Assembly: GCA_018296165.2 (NCBI GenBank)
Contig: JACKQL020000008.1
Coordinates: forward strand, 372,001 to 436,000
Source of the DNA: Termitomyces sp. T153
Lineage: Eukaryota > Basidiomycota > Agaricomycetes > Agaricales > Lyophyllaceae
Direction of reading: 5' to 3'
Length of the DNA stretch: 64,000 nucleotides
Shown: positions 12,124 through 23,347 of the stretch, one piece after another
How the letters are laid out: every line of letters begins with the position of its first letter
Numbering within the stretch: the first letter of the stretch is position 1
Notes under the pieces: generated by a model
The model's database searches: none
The model's input: the letters and a program-made list of their open reading frames with translations, nothing else
Told to the model about the DNA's origin: nothing
Translations under genes and position numbers: made by a program

Positions 12124-14633
12124 ATGTCTGTATATAACCCTGCATACAACCCCACCAGCTACCTAACCAACATCTATGGTCAGCTGGTCCCTGGAAATTC
12201 CTATGCCCCATTCTACCCAGGCCCCCTTACAGATTAGTATGTCCCCTGCCACTGGACTCCTGACTCCAACTAGGTGTTTTACACACCCTCCATTAGCCAG
12301 GGAATTCCTCTGGGCTGGCACTGCCCTCCAGCATTCTCTGCTGATGGTAACAATCCCTGCATGTACCCTGGAGGATACTCTGCAGTGCTCCCCAACCCTG
12401 CCTACCTTCCCCCCACCCACTACTACATGTACCCAGTTCCTGCTGCAGCTCCAGTCTCTCCAGAGCACCCAGATAATTATTCTCCCCCTTGTCTGCCATT
12501 CTCCACTCAAGTTCCCTCTTTTTCCAGACAGCAAAGGGTTGAAGCCTACATCCAACAGTGTGACAAGGTCCTCTGCTTCCTCCACCTCTCTCCTGTGGAG
12601 TTTGCAAGATGCACTTGCACCCTCCTTGTCAACCTAGGCTACCCTGACACCTCCACAACTCTGAAACTTTGGGCAGATTGACTCCTTAACTTCCATGAGT
12701 GCTACCCGCAAGGGAACCTCTCAGAAACTACATAAGGCACTCTGAGCATTGATGCTAATTTACGGAATGAGCTCTGTGCATTGGTTGAAGAAATCCACAC
12801 CAGTCCAAACCCCTGCCCCTTCAAAGATTCACTAGACCCCTCCCACTCCTTCTATATGCAATGCAAGGAACCCATCAGGACACAAAGCGAAGCCCTGCCT
12901 CCCATCCCCTGCCAGCAAAAAGAACTCAACACAGCCTCCAGAATCTTAAAGAACCTCAACCCCATGGGGGAATTGCTGACCAACCCACTGCCCACACTTT
13001 AACCCTTTCCACCCATCCCTGGGCCAACTCCGTCCCTAGCACCTTTCAAATATGGGATCAGCCTGCTGTCCCCAAACTCTGCTCCTAATGACTGCCCTTG
13101 TGCATTGACAACAATAACTGGACTCTTTCCTACATTGACAAGCCTGGCAACTCCACTGATGAGCCCACCCCATGCAATGGCCCTCTGTGGGACAGACCTC
13201 CCCACTTCAATCTTTATGCTCCTCATGTCAATGCCTCTCCATCTTGTCCCACCGCCCCAGTTCTCCTGAGGCAGCCCACAGGCCCTAGGGCATCCCAACC
13301 ACTCTTTCCCACTAACTCCCCTCATTCCCTGCTCATTCTGATGCCTAATCCTCCTACCAATACAAATTACTTTGGACTCTCCACCTCCAGAGGACCCCCT
13401 CCCCCTTGATGGGCCCTAGGGCCTCCCTTGAACAATGCAGGCTGATCCCCTAGTGGAGGACCACCCAACAGCAAACATTCTGGAGGATGGGGCCTAGCCA
13501 TGGACAACTTCCCCCCTTAATGCAGAAATGGGAACAATTATTATTACTACTATAATGCTAGACTCCTGCTCCAAACTCAAAATCCACAGGACGATACTCA
13601 CAATGCACTGGCTTGGAAAGGTAAACTCAACATTCAAAAGCCTGAACCCTTCACTGGCCATGACCCCCAGAAGTGGCACATCTTTCTAACTCATTGTCTA
13701 ATGATGTTCCAAGCTAAGCCCATTACCTTCCAGCTTAAAAGCTCATGAGTAGCCTTCACTGTGTCATATTTGCAGAGAATCGCCTTCAATCATTACACTG
13801 TGCTACTCCAGTTTGATCCCAACAACTCCATACTCTCCAATTGGCTTGCTTTCACCCAGAAATTCTTGAGTAAGTTTGGTGTTTTTAACACTGTAGCAGA
13901 GGTGGAGGAGAATCTATTCAACCTCCAAATGTGCAACAATGAACATTTCACAACCTTCATTGTATAGTTTAAATGGGAAGCTTACAAAACTGGATGGAAT
14001 TACAATGCTCTCCACTTTGCCCTCCATCATGCCCTGCCTCAACAGATCAAGGACATCCTTTGCCTTGCACCCAAGCAAACCACCTATGACAGGTACAAGG
14101 CACTTGTTACTCAGGTCAACCAATGCTACTGGGAAGACTGCAGCAAAAACATAGCACCCTGGACCTCATGGAACACCTCTAGTAATACCAACTGGCAGGC
14201 CAGAGCAACCAATGGCATTTGATCCTCAATCCCCACCAACTCTGCCAACTCCACACCTTATTTCTCTCTAGGCTAAGAGACCTTCAATGCTAATTGACTC
14301 CCAGAACAATGCCCACTTGCCCAGCTCAATGACGATGACCTCCACAAGACCCTGGAGCCCCTGGATGCTGGCCCCAATGACCACAATAACATCCCAGACT
14401 CTGCCAATGATCAAGAAGCCCTATGTGTGAACAAGATCCAGGATAGGCCATGGATTGACATACTGGAGGAGACACAGGAGAAATGGCAGAAAGAGGGCAT
14501 ATGCATCCTATATAGTGAGCAAGGGCACTTTATCCACAGTTGTTCTAGATGACAGATGATGGGATGCATCATGTGGACAATTGATGGAGAGGACTGCAAT
14601 TACCAATTTATGGAAAATGAGTCAGTGGTTTAG
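12124..14633 (+). pseudogene. Element B gag (capsid and degraded zinc knuckle)
   Basis: Starts at an ATG (12124) 32 bp after the LTR and stays in one frame through a proline/tyrosine-rich N-terminal region to 12681, with TAG stops near 12238 and 12274. A Ty3-type capsid region follows at about 13620-14160, recognisable by WHIFLTH, SNWLAFTQKFLSKFG and the downstream NWQARATN block. The region near 14500 corresponds to the CCHC knuckle of element C (21999-22055), but here the second Cys codon is TAT and the motif is destroyed. The gag stop TAG at 14631-14633 occupies the same place in C (22130-22132), so it is probably the true terminator. Confidence 0.7.
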
Positions 14634-15600
14634 GTCTTGAAGATGCACTAGACTGTGGACCAGACCCTGACGTCTTCTCTGCCCCAGCCACACTTCTCTG
14701 TGCAATGGTACTTGCCCCAGACAACCTCCCAGCACACCTCCCCTCTCATACCTCCACCACCCTCCTCCTCTGCACTACTCTCTCCTTCTCTAACAACTCT
14801 GTCCCCACCCTAGTCAACAGCGGCACCATGGATAACTTCATTGACAAATCCCTGGTGGCACTCACTCCCCACCTCCTCTAGCACATCCCCACTCCGATCC
14901 CCCTCAAGCTCTTCAATGGTAACCTCACCCCCACCAGGAACATTATACACTGCCTGGAGATGACCATGACCTTTGCCAATGGATGGCAACAAGAACTCTA
15001 GCTACTTGTCACAAAACTACACCCCTCTGCCCCTGTCATTCTAGGCTTTTTGTGGCTTCACTTCACCAACTCCTGCATTGATTGGCCCAGCCTCACACTC
15101 TGCCTCAATCAGGACAACTCTGCTGACTCTGGACTAGTGCCCTTTGATGTCTCACCCCTCTCTGAGAACCCTGAGACCACAATTAACTATCCCTGAACTT
15201 CCCTGCAGCTCTGCTCTAGGTCCATGCAGTCATTTGTCATCAATTTCTGACTCAACAGCTTGCCCAAGATACTCCCTGCCCTTGTCAACAGCAGCGCCTC
15301 TGGTACCTTCATTAGCAGCCAACTTGACCTCTGACACAATGACCTTGATAAACCCCTTGAGCTCCAACTCTTTGATGGAAGCCCTGCCACAACAGGGATC
15401 ACTCAATACCATGACAACACCCTCACCCTTGACAATGACCTGCAGTTTCAGGCCTGGCTTCTTGTCACCCAACTCCCCCCATTGACCCTGATTGTGCTTG
15501 GACTTCCATAGCTACAAGACATCAACTTCAACATTGACTGAAAGAACCTCACCATGCAATTTCCTGGCCCTGAAGCAAGTTTAGTGGCCACCATCCCCCT
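14634..15600 (+). pseudogene. Element B: tandem retropepsin-like domains (pol N terminus)
   Basis: Two aspartic-protease-like modules lie head to tail. The first is centred on LVNSGTMDNFID (codons from about 14810), with a later ILGFLWL flap-end motif near 15040. The second is centred on VNSGASGTFIS (from 15284), with IVLGLPWLQD near 15495. In Ty3/Gypsy elements this domain matures Gag-Pol, and the active motif is D-S/T-G. Here both copies have Asn where Asp is expected, consistent with GTCGAC becoming GTCAAC. The spacing between the two active-site codons is 471 bp, the same as in element C. Confidence 0.7.
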
Positions 15601-15959
15601 CCACCTCCAGTCTATCTCAGACTCCGATGTCTCCGATCCTGGCACTAGCACTTCTAAAGCAACCCAATGCCCCTTGACCTCCAACAGTGACTTCAATAGC
15701 AAAAAAAATGCAATCCTGCCTCAGTCACTCTCAACTAAATCACAATAGCTGCCTCCCAACATACTCCAGAATTGATATAAAGGCCCATGGTACCCTGACT
15801 AGCAATGCTTGACTCCTTTGAACAACTCTGACTCAACCACTGCTACCCTGTCACTCAGCCCCATCAACTCTGGAAACATTGACATTAAAATCATCAGCGC
15901 TATCCCCTTTGCATGCCTTCTACAAGACGGCACTCCCGCCTTTCAGTTGCAAATCATGC

Positions 15960-17460
15960 CAGCCCTACCCGAGGAGCACCTCCATGCAGAAATTACCATG
16001 CTGGAGAGAGAGCAAAATAGAAGAGCAGATCCTATACAAAGTAGTTCTCCCAGAGTATCATGAGTTTGCTGATGTATTTCCTAAAGAGAGTGCCAAAGAA
16101 CTTCCCCTGCACCACTCCTACAACCACAAGATTAATCTCAAAGAGGGTGCCTCACCCCTGTTTGGCAAGATCTACAACATGTTCGAGATCAAGCTCTAGG
16201 CCCTGAAGGAGTACCTCAATGACATGCTTGGCAAGGGTTTCATATGCCCATTGATCTCTGCCACCAGCACTCTGGTCTTGTTTACTAAGAAGAAGGACAG
16301 ATCACTCTGACTCTGTGTGGATTATTGGGAACTTAACAAAGTCACCAAAAAGAATGGTATCTCCTCCCCCTGCTTGGAAATCTTGTTGACCATCTCTGCA
16401 GTGCCAAGATCTATACAAAGATAGACTTCTGCTCTGGCTATAACAATGTCCAGATTGCTCCAGGACATGAATGGAAGACCACCTTTCACACCCACTATGG
16501 CCTCTTCAAGTACCTGGTAATGCCTTTTGGAATGACTAACTCCCCTACCACTTTCCAGTATTTTATGAATGACATCTTCCATGACATGAACAATGTTTTT
16601 GTTATTGTGTACCTGGACAACATACTGATCTACTCAAATTTGCTAGCGGAGCAACTAGAGCATGTCTGCCGCATCTTGGAATGACTCTAGGAGTACCACC
16701 TTCACACCAAACCTGAGAAATGCTCCTTTCACATGATGGAGGTTGAATACCTTGGGGTCATTGTCACTTCTGATGGTGTGTGCATGGATCCTGCCAAGGT
16801 TGATGCAATACTCAACTGGCCCCTGCCACGGAACGTTAAGGAGGTACAGTCATTTCTGGAGTTTGCTAACTTTTATCACCAATTCATTGATAACTACTCC
16901 AAAATCACCAAACTCCTCAACCAACTTATGCAGAAGGACAACCCTTGGGATTGGGACAGCAAGTGCCAAAGTGTATTCCTCCTCCTGAAGAAGGCCTTTA
17001 CCTCTGCTCTGGTCCTCCGCCATTTTGACCCCTCTCTGCCAATTGTACTTGAATGTGATGCCTCTGACTATGCTATCACTAAAATACTCTCCCAGTTGGA
17101 CTCCAGAGGCAAGGATCTCCACCCTGTTGCCTTCTACACTCATTCAATGATCCCTGCGGAGCTCAACTATGAAATCTATGACAAGGAACTCCTTGTGATT
17201 GTTGAAGCTTTCTGTCAGTGGCAGGCCTACCTCGAGGGATCCCCACACTGCATCCAAGTCTACTCTGACCACGACAACCTGCAATACTTCATGACTATAA
17301 AACAACTCAGCTGCCACCAGGTTTGATGGTCTGAAACCCTCTTGGAGTATGACTTGAGCATCCACTACTGCTCCGGACAACTCAGCATGAAGCCCAACAC
17401 CCTTACTTGGAGGTCTGATATATATTTGAAAAAGTCATTTGAAGCTGAATGGAACATATT
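15960..17460 (+). pseudogene. Element B reverse transcriptase and RNase H
   Basis: The RT begins near 16030 (EYHEFADVF, then the FICP and KKKDRSL blocks). Motif A reads KIDF at about 16420, the VMPFGMTNSP block follows near 16520, and the catalytic box reads YLDN at 16610-16621 where YLDD is expected. The RNase H follows: VLECDASDYAI near 17050, HPVAFYTHSMIPAELNYEIYDKELL near 17120-17200 and YSDHDNLQYF near 17265. The stretch 16733-17326 is open. Stops are frequent elsewhere, for example near 16196, 16309 and 16683. Not functional. Confidence 0.85.
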
Positions 17461-18270
17461 CAACCATTGAGTGGTAATCCCCCCTGAACATCTACATGCC
17501 GTGCTGATTTTAAATGAAGAAGAAATCCTCCATCAAATCAGAAATTCACCCCTGGACTCCTTCTTCACTCAGCATAACCCCTGCAACAACTCCATTGACA
17601 AGTTGAGTGCTGAAAACCTCTTCATGCTGTCTCTGGACCACTGCCTCCTGCTCCAGAGTGGATGAATTTATGCTCTGGACCACAAGTCTGTTTGCCTTGA
17701 CATACTCCGGCAGCACCACAACCATAAGCTCCAGGGACATCTAGGAATTTGTAAGACCCTTCAGCTCATCTCTTAGACTTACTTTTGGCCAGAAATGAAG
17801 AAGGATGTCACACAATATATAAGGGCCTGCAAACCTTGTCTCTGCGCTAAGATACCCCACCATCACCCCCATGGATTATTGAAGCCCCTCCCCATCAGCT
17901 GACACCCATGGTCCTCAATATCAATGGATCACATCATTGAACTCCCCAACTCCAAAGGTTTCAATGCAATCCTCGTCGTTGTCTGCCACCTCACTAAGCA
18001 AGCCCTCTTTATCCCCTGCCACACCATTGACAATGCTCTGGAGTTCACCAAACTATTCCTCAAACATGTATTCTCTAAGCATGGACTCCTGAACAACATC
18101 ATCTCTGATCACAGACCTCTGTTTATATCCTATTTTTGGCAATTGCTATGCAAGGTGCTCAAAATCAAAACCAACCTCTCCACTGCCTATCACCAGGAGA
18201 CCAATGGACAAACAGAATGAGTAAACCAGATGTTGGAACAGTATCTCCACCTCTATGTTAACTATTTACA
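17460..18270 (+). pseudogene. Element B integrase (zinc domain and catalytic core)
   Basis: Integrase joins retrotransposon cDNA to host DNA. The His-His-Cys-Cys zinc-binding module lies at about 17710-17850 (GHLGICKT, then ACKPCLCAK). The catalytic core follows from 17920 with the first acidic residue in the SMDHIIELP block, the second in the SDHRPLF block near 18105, and a Glu near 18215 in the ETNGQTE block. A stop follows at 18218-18220 and others occur near 17667 and 17775. Confidence 0.8.
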
Positions 18271-18660
18271 GAACAACTGGCATGCAGAACTCCCCCTTGC
18301 CAAGTTTACCTACAACAATACACCTCATTCTGCCAGTGGAGTTTCCCCCTTCTATGCCAATAAGGGCAACCACCCCTAGCTCATGCTATCCCTCAAGGAT
18401 ATTCCTTCCCACATTGCCTACAAAGTCACCAAGGACCTCTGATCCCTTCACCAGTTTCTCTGGGACGAGATCAATACTGCAAATCAAGCTTATTCCAAGC
18501 ATGCCAATGTCTGAAGCAAACCAACTTCTGACTGGCCCTTTGGCACCTTGGTCTGGCTTGACCAACAAAATCTTAAGACCCAGAGGCCCTCCATTTTGGT
18601 CCCTTCAAAGTCCTCCAGAAGGTCTCTACACACACCTACAAGCTTGATCTATCTCCAGGC

Positions 18661-18927
18661 TTGAAAGGCCTCCACCCCATGTTCCATGTCCAACTCCTCG
18701 AAAAACATGCTCTGAACCCCTTCTCTGGGCAATGCCCCAGTTTACTGCCCCCCATCAAGGTTGAGGATGAGTACCACTACAAAGTCGACCAAATCCTTGA
18801 CTCCCACATAGTCTGTGGCCAACTCCAATACTTAGTCTGCTGGAAGAGCTACAGACCTGAGGACAACACTTGGAAACCCCAAAAAAACCTTGACAGAGCC
18901 CCTGATAAACTTCAGAACTTCCATTGA
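18661..18927 (+). pseudogene. Element B chromodomain
   Basis: Residues read as [22 protein letters not shown], continuing with [10 protein letters not shown]. This is the chromodomain pattern found at the integrase C terminus of chromoviruses, where it is thought to guide insertion to heterochromatin. The aromatic positions (Tyr, Trp, Trp) are kept. The segment is open for 88 codons, but the sequence between the integrase core and here contains stops. Confidence 0.75.
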
Positions 18928-19206
18928 TGGCACCCCAGCAAGCCCTGGGACCCCCAGGACTAGCAGACACAGATGGCAATCATGGGCATAACCCCTGCCT
19001 CTGGATTTATCAGAGATTCAACTCCCACAAGTACCCCTCTGCATGTTTTTTTTTTCTTTCTTTCTTCACCTCTCAACACATCTAAAAGACTTAATCACCC
19101 AGACCAAATGTCCAAACAAGGGCTGAATGTATAATTTACAATATTACATAATACTACAAAGTTTGAGCAGCCCCAGAGCACAAGAAAACAAGTCTGAGAA
19201 ACTGCC

Positions 19207-20700
19207 CTACTCCCCCTCCTCCCTCAACCCTACTCCTACTATCCTCCCCACCATGTCCACCTCCAACTGGACCACCACCATTGCCAGGATCTCTGGGTGC
19301 TCCAGGAGTGGCTCCCCCACATCTGTCACCACCTCCCACCATGTTCCAGGATCTGCGTGGTCCTCTGCTGGTGCCCTGCTAGCAAGCACTCCATTTGCCC
19401 CACATCCTGCCCCAATTCTAGCAGGAGATCCCCAGGCATCCTCAACAACCTGTCATGGATGGATGCAAACACCACCAATGCTCCCAGGCCCAATCTACCT
19501 GGAGTATGTCAACATGGGAAAGCAGAGAAGATAGGAGTAACTTACATAGGATTCCCCACCACTCTAAGGCTGCCTCATTGGCAAGCCACTCCTCCTGCTT
19601 CCTTGCCACCTCCATGGCTGTGCAAGGCATCTCTGCATGCAGTTCCCTCTGGCTTGTCCATGCTCCTATCTCTGCTGCCTCTGCCTATGCCTGCAACTGC
19701 CTCAAATGAGCCTGCACCTTCTAGAGTTGGACTAGCCACTCTGTGGCTGTCCCTATGGCCAGGTCCTGGTCCTTCCATGCTGTATCCCTGTCCCTCTGCA
19801 CCTTATCTCACTCCCTTCACATCATGTCCCAGTCCTCCCCAATTCTCTAGACCTCCTCCTTATGAGTGGCCAGCAACCACTCTAGGGCCTCCACTCAATG
19901 CCACAGGAAGGCCTCTGCAACTAATCATGGCTCCTCCACAGATGGCCCCACTAAAGCTCTAGAGGTCGGAGAATATACTGCAGGGCCTGGGAGGCCCACC
20001 ATTGCCTGCTCCCCCCACACCCACTTGCTCGGTCCCACCTCCAGCAGGGGGGATGCCTTCCACTTACCTTTGTCATGCACCATGGAGGCCCCTTCCCTCC
20101 ATTCACTCTGCAGGGGCCCAACCTTCATTGGCAGGCACTCTGTGCTGCCCCCACCCTTGGCCCCCTCAATTCTCTCTGACACCTTGCCCTGCTGCCCCTC
20201 CTTCAACTGTGCTGCAACCCACGCCTGGTCCCAATCTTGCTCTGCAGTAACGCAGTCAGTGTGCTAACTCAATGTAACAGAGCACCTCTTGTGCTGTGAG
20301 TGACATAGAAGATACACTGATGTATCCTGCTATAGCCCCAGTGTGGGCTCTCTGAAGTCACACTGCTCTCTGTGTTGGACACAAGACAAACACTATAGAA
20401 ATAGGTCAGCTAGAGAAAATGTAGAATTGCATAGTCACTCACTAAAGCTGCTGCCTGGCACCACTCGAGGGTTGAAGGACCCCTCGCCCACCCCACAGCC
20501 TCTATAAACTGCTCTGGCATCACCTCTGCCTAAGCCACCCTCAAACCCATGGGAATGGGTTGGACTACCTCTGGACCAAGCCTAGGCCTAGAATATGAGG
20601 AGGGGACTGCTCCTGCCGACTGCGCTACACCCCTGCCTGATGAAAGCCCCAAGGAGCCTGCCACAGCCGCAGACAGCTCTGTTAGAACCTAGTCAGTATT
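19207..20700 (-). pseudogene. Antisense reading frame between chromodomain and 3' LTR (element B)
   Basis: On the - strand, opposite to gag-pol. The N-terminal part (20700 to about 20455) is open for about 80 codons with a single stop and includes VMPEQF and WARGPSTLEW. Downstream blocks include GPSKWVWGEQAMVG (near 20020) and KQEEWLANEA (near 19600). All recur in the same place and strand in element C. The C copy has a Cys-x2-Cys...Cys cluster (28656-28692); the matching position here (near 20310-20275) reads Tyr-Leu-Leu-Cys, so it is damaged. I do not recognise the family. It may be a non-structural protein of the element or a captured host exon. Confidence 0.45.
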
Positions 20701-21053
20701 CCAGATTGCATGAAACGGAATTGCACTTACAACTATGATACATTGCCTCAACCCAGCAACAATCCTAATGCTTCTTGGAGTCCCCAGAGGAGGACAACTA
20801 GAACAATATGGATGGAGACCTGAATGTTGCTGGAAAATAGGCAGAAGACAACATTGCAGAAAGTTTGGAAAGCCCAGAATATGTCTGACCCTTTATAATG
20901 GCTGGGAAAGAACTCCCTAATAAGCAGCAGCCATGCTTCAACTTCATTCCCCACACCACTGCTGCTTACTACAGTCTGATCAATATTACTTGACTCTGAT
21001 TCCCATGCCCTGCCAATCCCCAGACTGCACCCTGCGTCTTGAGAATCTTGACA

Positions 21054-21070
21054 CTGAAGGGGGGGGGTGA
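21054..21070 (+). other. Polypurine tract of element B
   Basis: A G-rich run (GAA followed by nine G, then TGA) immediately precedes the 3' LTR start TGTTACG at 21071. The same GA/G-run then TGA or TAA arrangement precedes the 3' LTRs of C (29430-29445) and F (43547-43562, - strand). It is the expected plus-strand primer site. Confidence 0.7.
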
Positions 21071-21436
21071 TGTTACGACCCACTCCCCAGACCCCTGACC
21101 TCATCTCCAACCTGCTCAAGCCCTTCCAAATGCCCCGCCAAACCCCCCAACCCTCGACCACCCTCTGCACCCACTCTGGGTAACTCTAATGCTTCTCCAG
21201 CAAACTCTGACAATCCTCTGGCCAACTCTGATGCCTTCTCCACAGTCCTTGACACTTCTTCTAAACTCCTGGAACCTTCCCCTGCTACTCCTGACCCCAC
21301 CATATGCCTCCAACCCCCTACCCTGGTTCACCTTACCTGCTCCAGAGCATCACAATGACCCCAGAGCAGCTTGTATCCCCAGCTGATCCCATAAGAATAT
21401 CACCATGGCCCACTCCTTGATTATACCTGACACTTA
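21071..21436 (+). repeat. Truncated family-A LTR shared by elements B and C
   Basis: Aligns with the first 366 bp or so of the LTR, then breaks off at about 21436 (after CTGACACTT) and continues directly with gag capsid sequence matching B at about 13930. The rest of the LTR, including the TATA box, and the gag N terminus are missing. It serves as the 3' LTR of B and the remnant 5' LTR of C. Confidence 0.85.
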
Positions 21437-22132
21437 GATAACAAACACTTTACAACCTTCATTGTACAATTTGAATGGGAAGCCTATAAAACTGGGTGGA
21501 ATTACAATGCTCTCCAATTTGCCCTCTATTGCATCCTGCCTCAATGGATCAAGGATGTCCTTCATCTCACACCCAAGCAAACTATATATGACAGATACAA
21601 GGCACTTGTTATTCAGGTCGACCAGTGTTACTAGGAAGACTGGAGTAAGAACACAGCACCGCAGATCTCGTGGAACACCTTTGGCAACACCAATTGGCAG
21701 ACCAGAGCAACCAATAGCAATTGATCCTCAATCCCCATCAATCCCACCAACCCCACACCCCATTTTCTCCTGGGCTGAAAGCCTTCCAGTGCCAATTGAC
21801 TCCTGGAACAATGCCTATCTGCCCAACTCAATGCTGCCAACCTTCATGAGGCCCAAGAACCCCTAGATGCCAACCCCAATGACCTCAATGACACTCTGGA
21901 TTCCACTGACAACCAAGCCCTATGCACAAACAAGATTTGGAATAGGCTATGGGTCAACATACTGGAGGAGACTCAGGAGAAACAATGGAAGGAGGGTGCA
22001 TGCATCCTATGTGATGAGCAGGGACACTTTATCAGTAACTGTCCTAAATGCCAGGTGATGGGACACACCATGCGGACTATTGACAGAGAAGACTGCAACT
22101 ACCAGTTGACAGAAAACAAGTCAGCGGTTTAG
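21437..22132 (+). pseudogene. Element C gag fragment with intact CCHC zinc knuckle
   Basis: Begins inside the capsid region because of the deletion at 21436. Near 21999-22055 it reads CILCDEQGHFISNC, a C-x2-C-x4-H-x4-C nucleocapsid knuckle that binds RNA. It ends with TAG at 22130-22132, the same place as in B. A stop near 21633 breaks the frame (CYWED in B, CY-stop-ED here). Confidence 0.7.
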
Positions 22133-22199
22133 ATCTTGAAGATACACTAGACTACAGACCAGACCCCAACATCTTCTCTGCCCTGGCCACATTTCTTCA

Positions 22200-23347
22200 T
22201 GCAATGGTATTTGCCTCAGACAACTTCCCAGCACACCTCCCCTGCCACTCCTCCACCACCCTCTTCCTCTGCACCACCCTCTCCTTCTCTGACAACTCTG
22301 TCCCCACACTAGTTGACAGCAGCACCACAGATAACTTTATTGATGAATCCCTAGCGGCACTTACTCTCCAACACCTCCAATGCTTCCCCACTCCAATCCT
22401 CCTCAAGCTCTTTGATGGTGACCCCACCCCTGCTGGAGACATCACACATTGCTTGGAGATGACCATAACCTTCACCAATAGATGACAACAAGAACTCCAA
22501 TTACTTGTTATAAAACTACACCTCTCCATCCCCATTGTCTTAGGCTTCTTATGGCTCTGCTCCACCAATCCCTACATCAACTGGCCCAGCCTCACCCTCC
22601 ACCTTGACCGGGACAACCCAACCAACTCTGGATTAGTACTCTTCAATGTCCCATCCCCCTCCAAGAATCCCAAGACCACAATTGACCAACCCCAGACTCC
22701 TCTGCAGCTCTGCTTGAAGTCTATGCAGTTGTTTGTCATCAGTGTCTGACTCAACAGCTTGCCCAAAATCCTCCCTGCCCTTGTCAACAGTGGTGCCTCT
22801 GGCACCTTCATCAGCAGCCAACTTGACCTCCAACACAACAACCTCAACAAACCCCTCAAGCTCCAAATCTTTGATAGAAGCCCCATCACAATAGAAATCA
22901 CTCAATACCATGACAACACCCTCACCTTTGACAATGACCTACAATTTCAGGCCCAGCTTCTCATCACTCAACTTCCTCCATTGACTCTAATTGTGCTTGG
23001 ACTCCCATGGCTGCAAGATGTCAACCCCAATATTGACTGGAAAAACCTCACCATGCAATTTCCCAGCCCCAAAGCAAGTCTAGCAGCTGCCATCCCCCTC
23101 TGCCTCCAGTCTGTCTCAGGCTCTGATGTCTCTGACCCTGGCGCCAACACCTCTGGAGCAGCCCAAAGCCCCTCAACTTTCAACAGCGACCCAGAAGGTG
23201 AAAGAAACACAACCCTGCCAGTCAACAACAAAATCATTGGCACTGTCCCCTTTGCATGCATCTTACAAGAAGGCACCCCCACCTTCCAGCTACAAATCAC
23301 ACCAGCCTTACCAGAGGAGCACCTCTGTGCAGAAACTACCTTGCCAG
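22200..23347 (+). pseudogene. Element C: tandem retropepsin-like domains
   Basis: The first module has LVDSSTTDNFID (GAC at 22315-22317) and ends with IVLGFLWL near 22540. The second has LVNSGASGTFIS (AAC at 22786-22788) and ends with IVLGLPWLQD near 22995. The two active-site codons are 471 bp apart and in the same frame. The first keeps the Asp but has Ser in place of the motif Gly; the second has lost the Asp. The segment after the second module runs open to the solo LTR, and its frame resumes exactly after the LTR plus one 4-bp target duplication. Confidence 0.75.

Larger units (their letters stand above)
11054..21436 (+). mobile_element. Element B: Ty3/Gypsy chromovirus, decayed, 3' LTR truncated
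   Basis: Order on the + strand: 5' LTR (11054-12091), gag (from 12124), pol with two protease-like domains, RT, RNase H, integrase and a chromodomain (to about 18927), an antisense frame (19207-20700), a polypurine tract and a truncated 3' LTR (21071-21436). The order RT-RNase H-integrase-chromodomain defines a chromovirus. pol lies in the -1 frame relative to gag. Numerous stops, and almost no CG. The 3' LTR is also the 5' LTR of element C. Confidence 0.9.
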
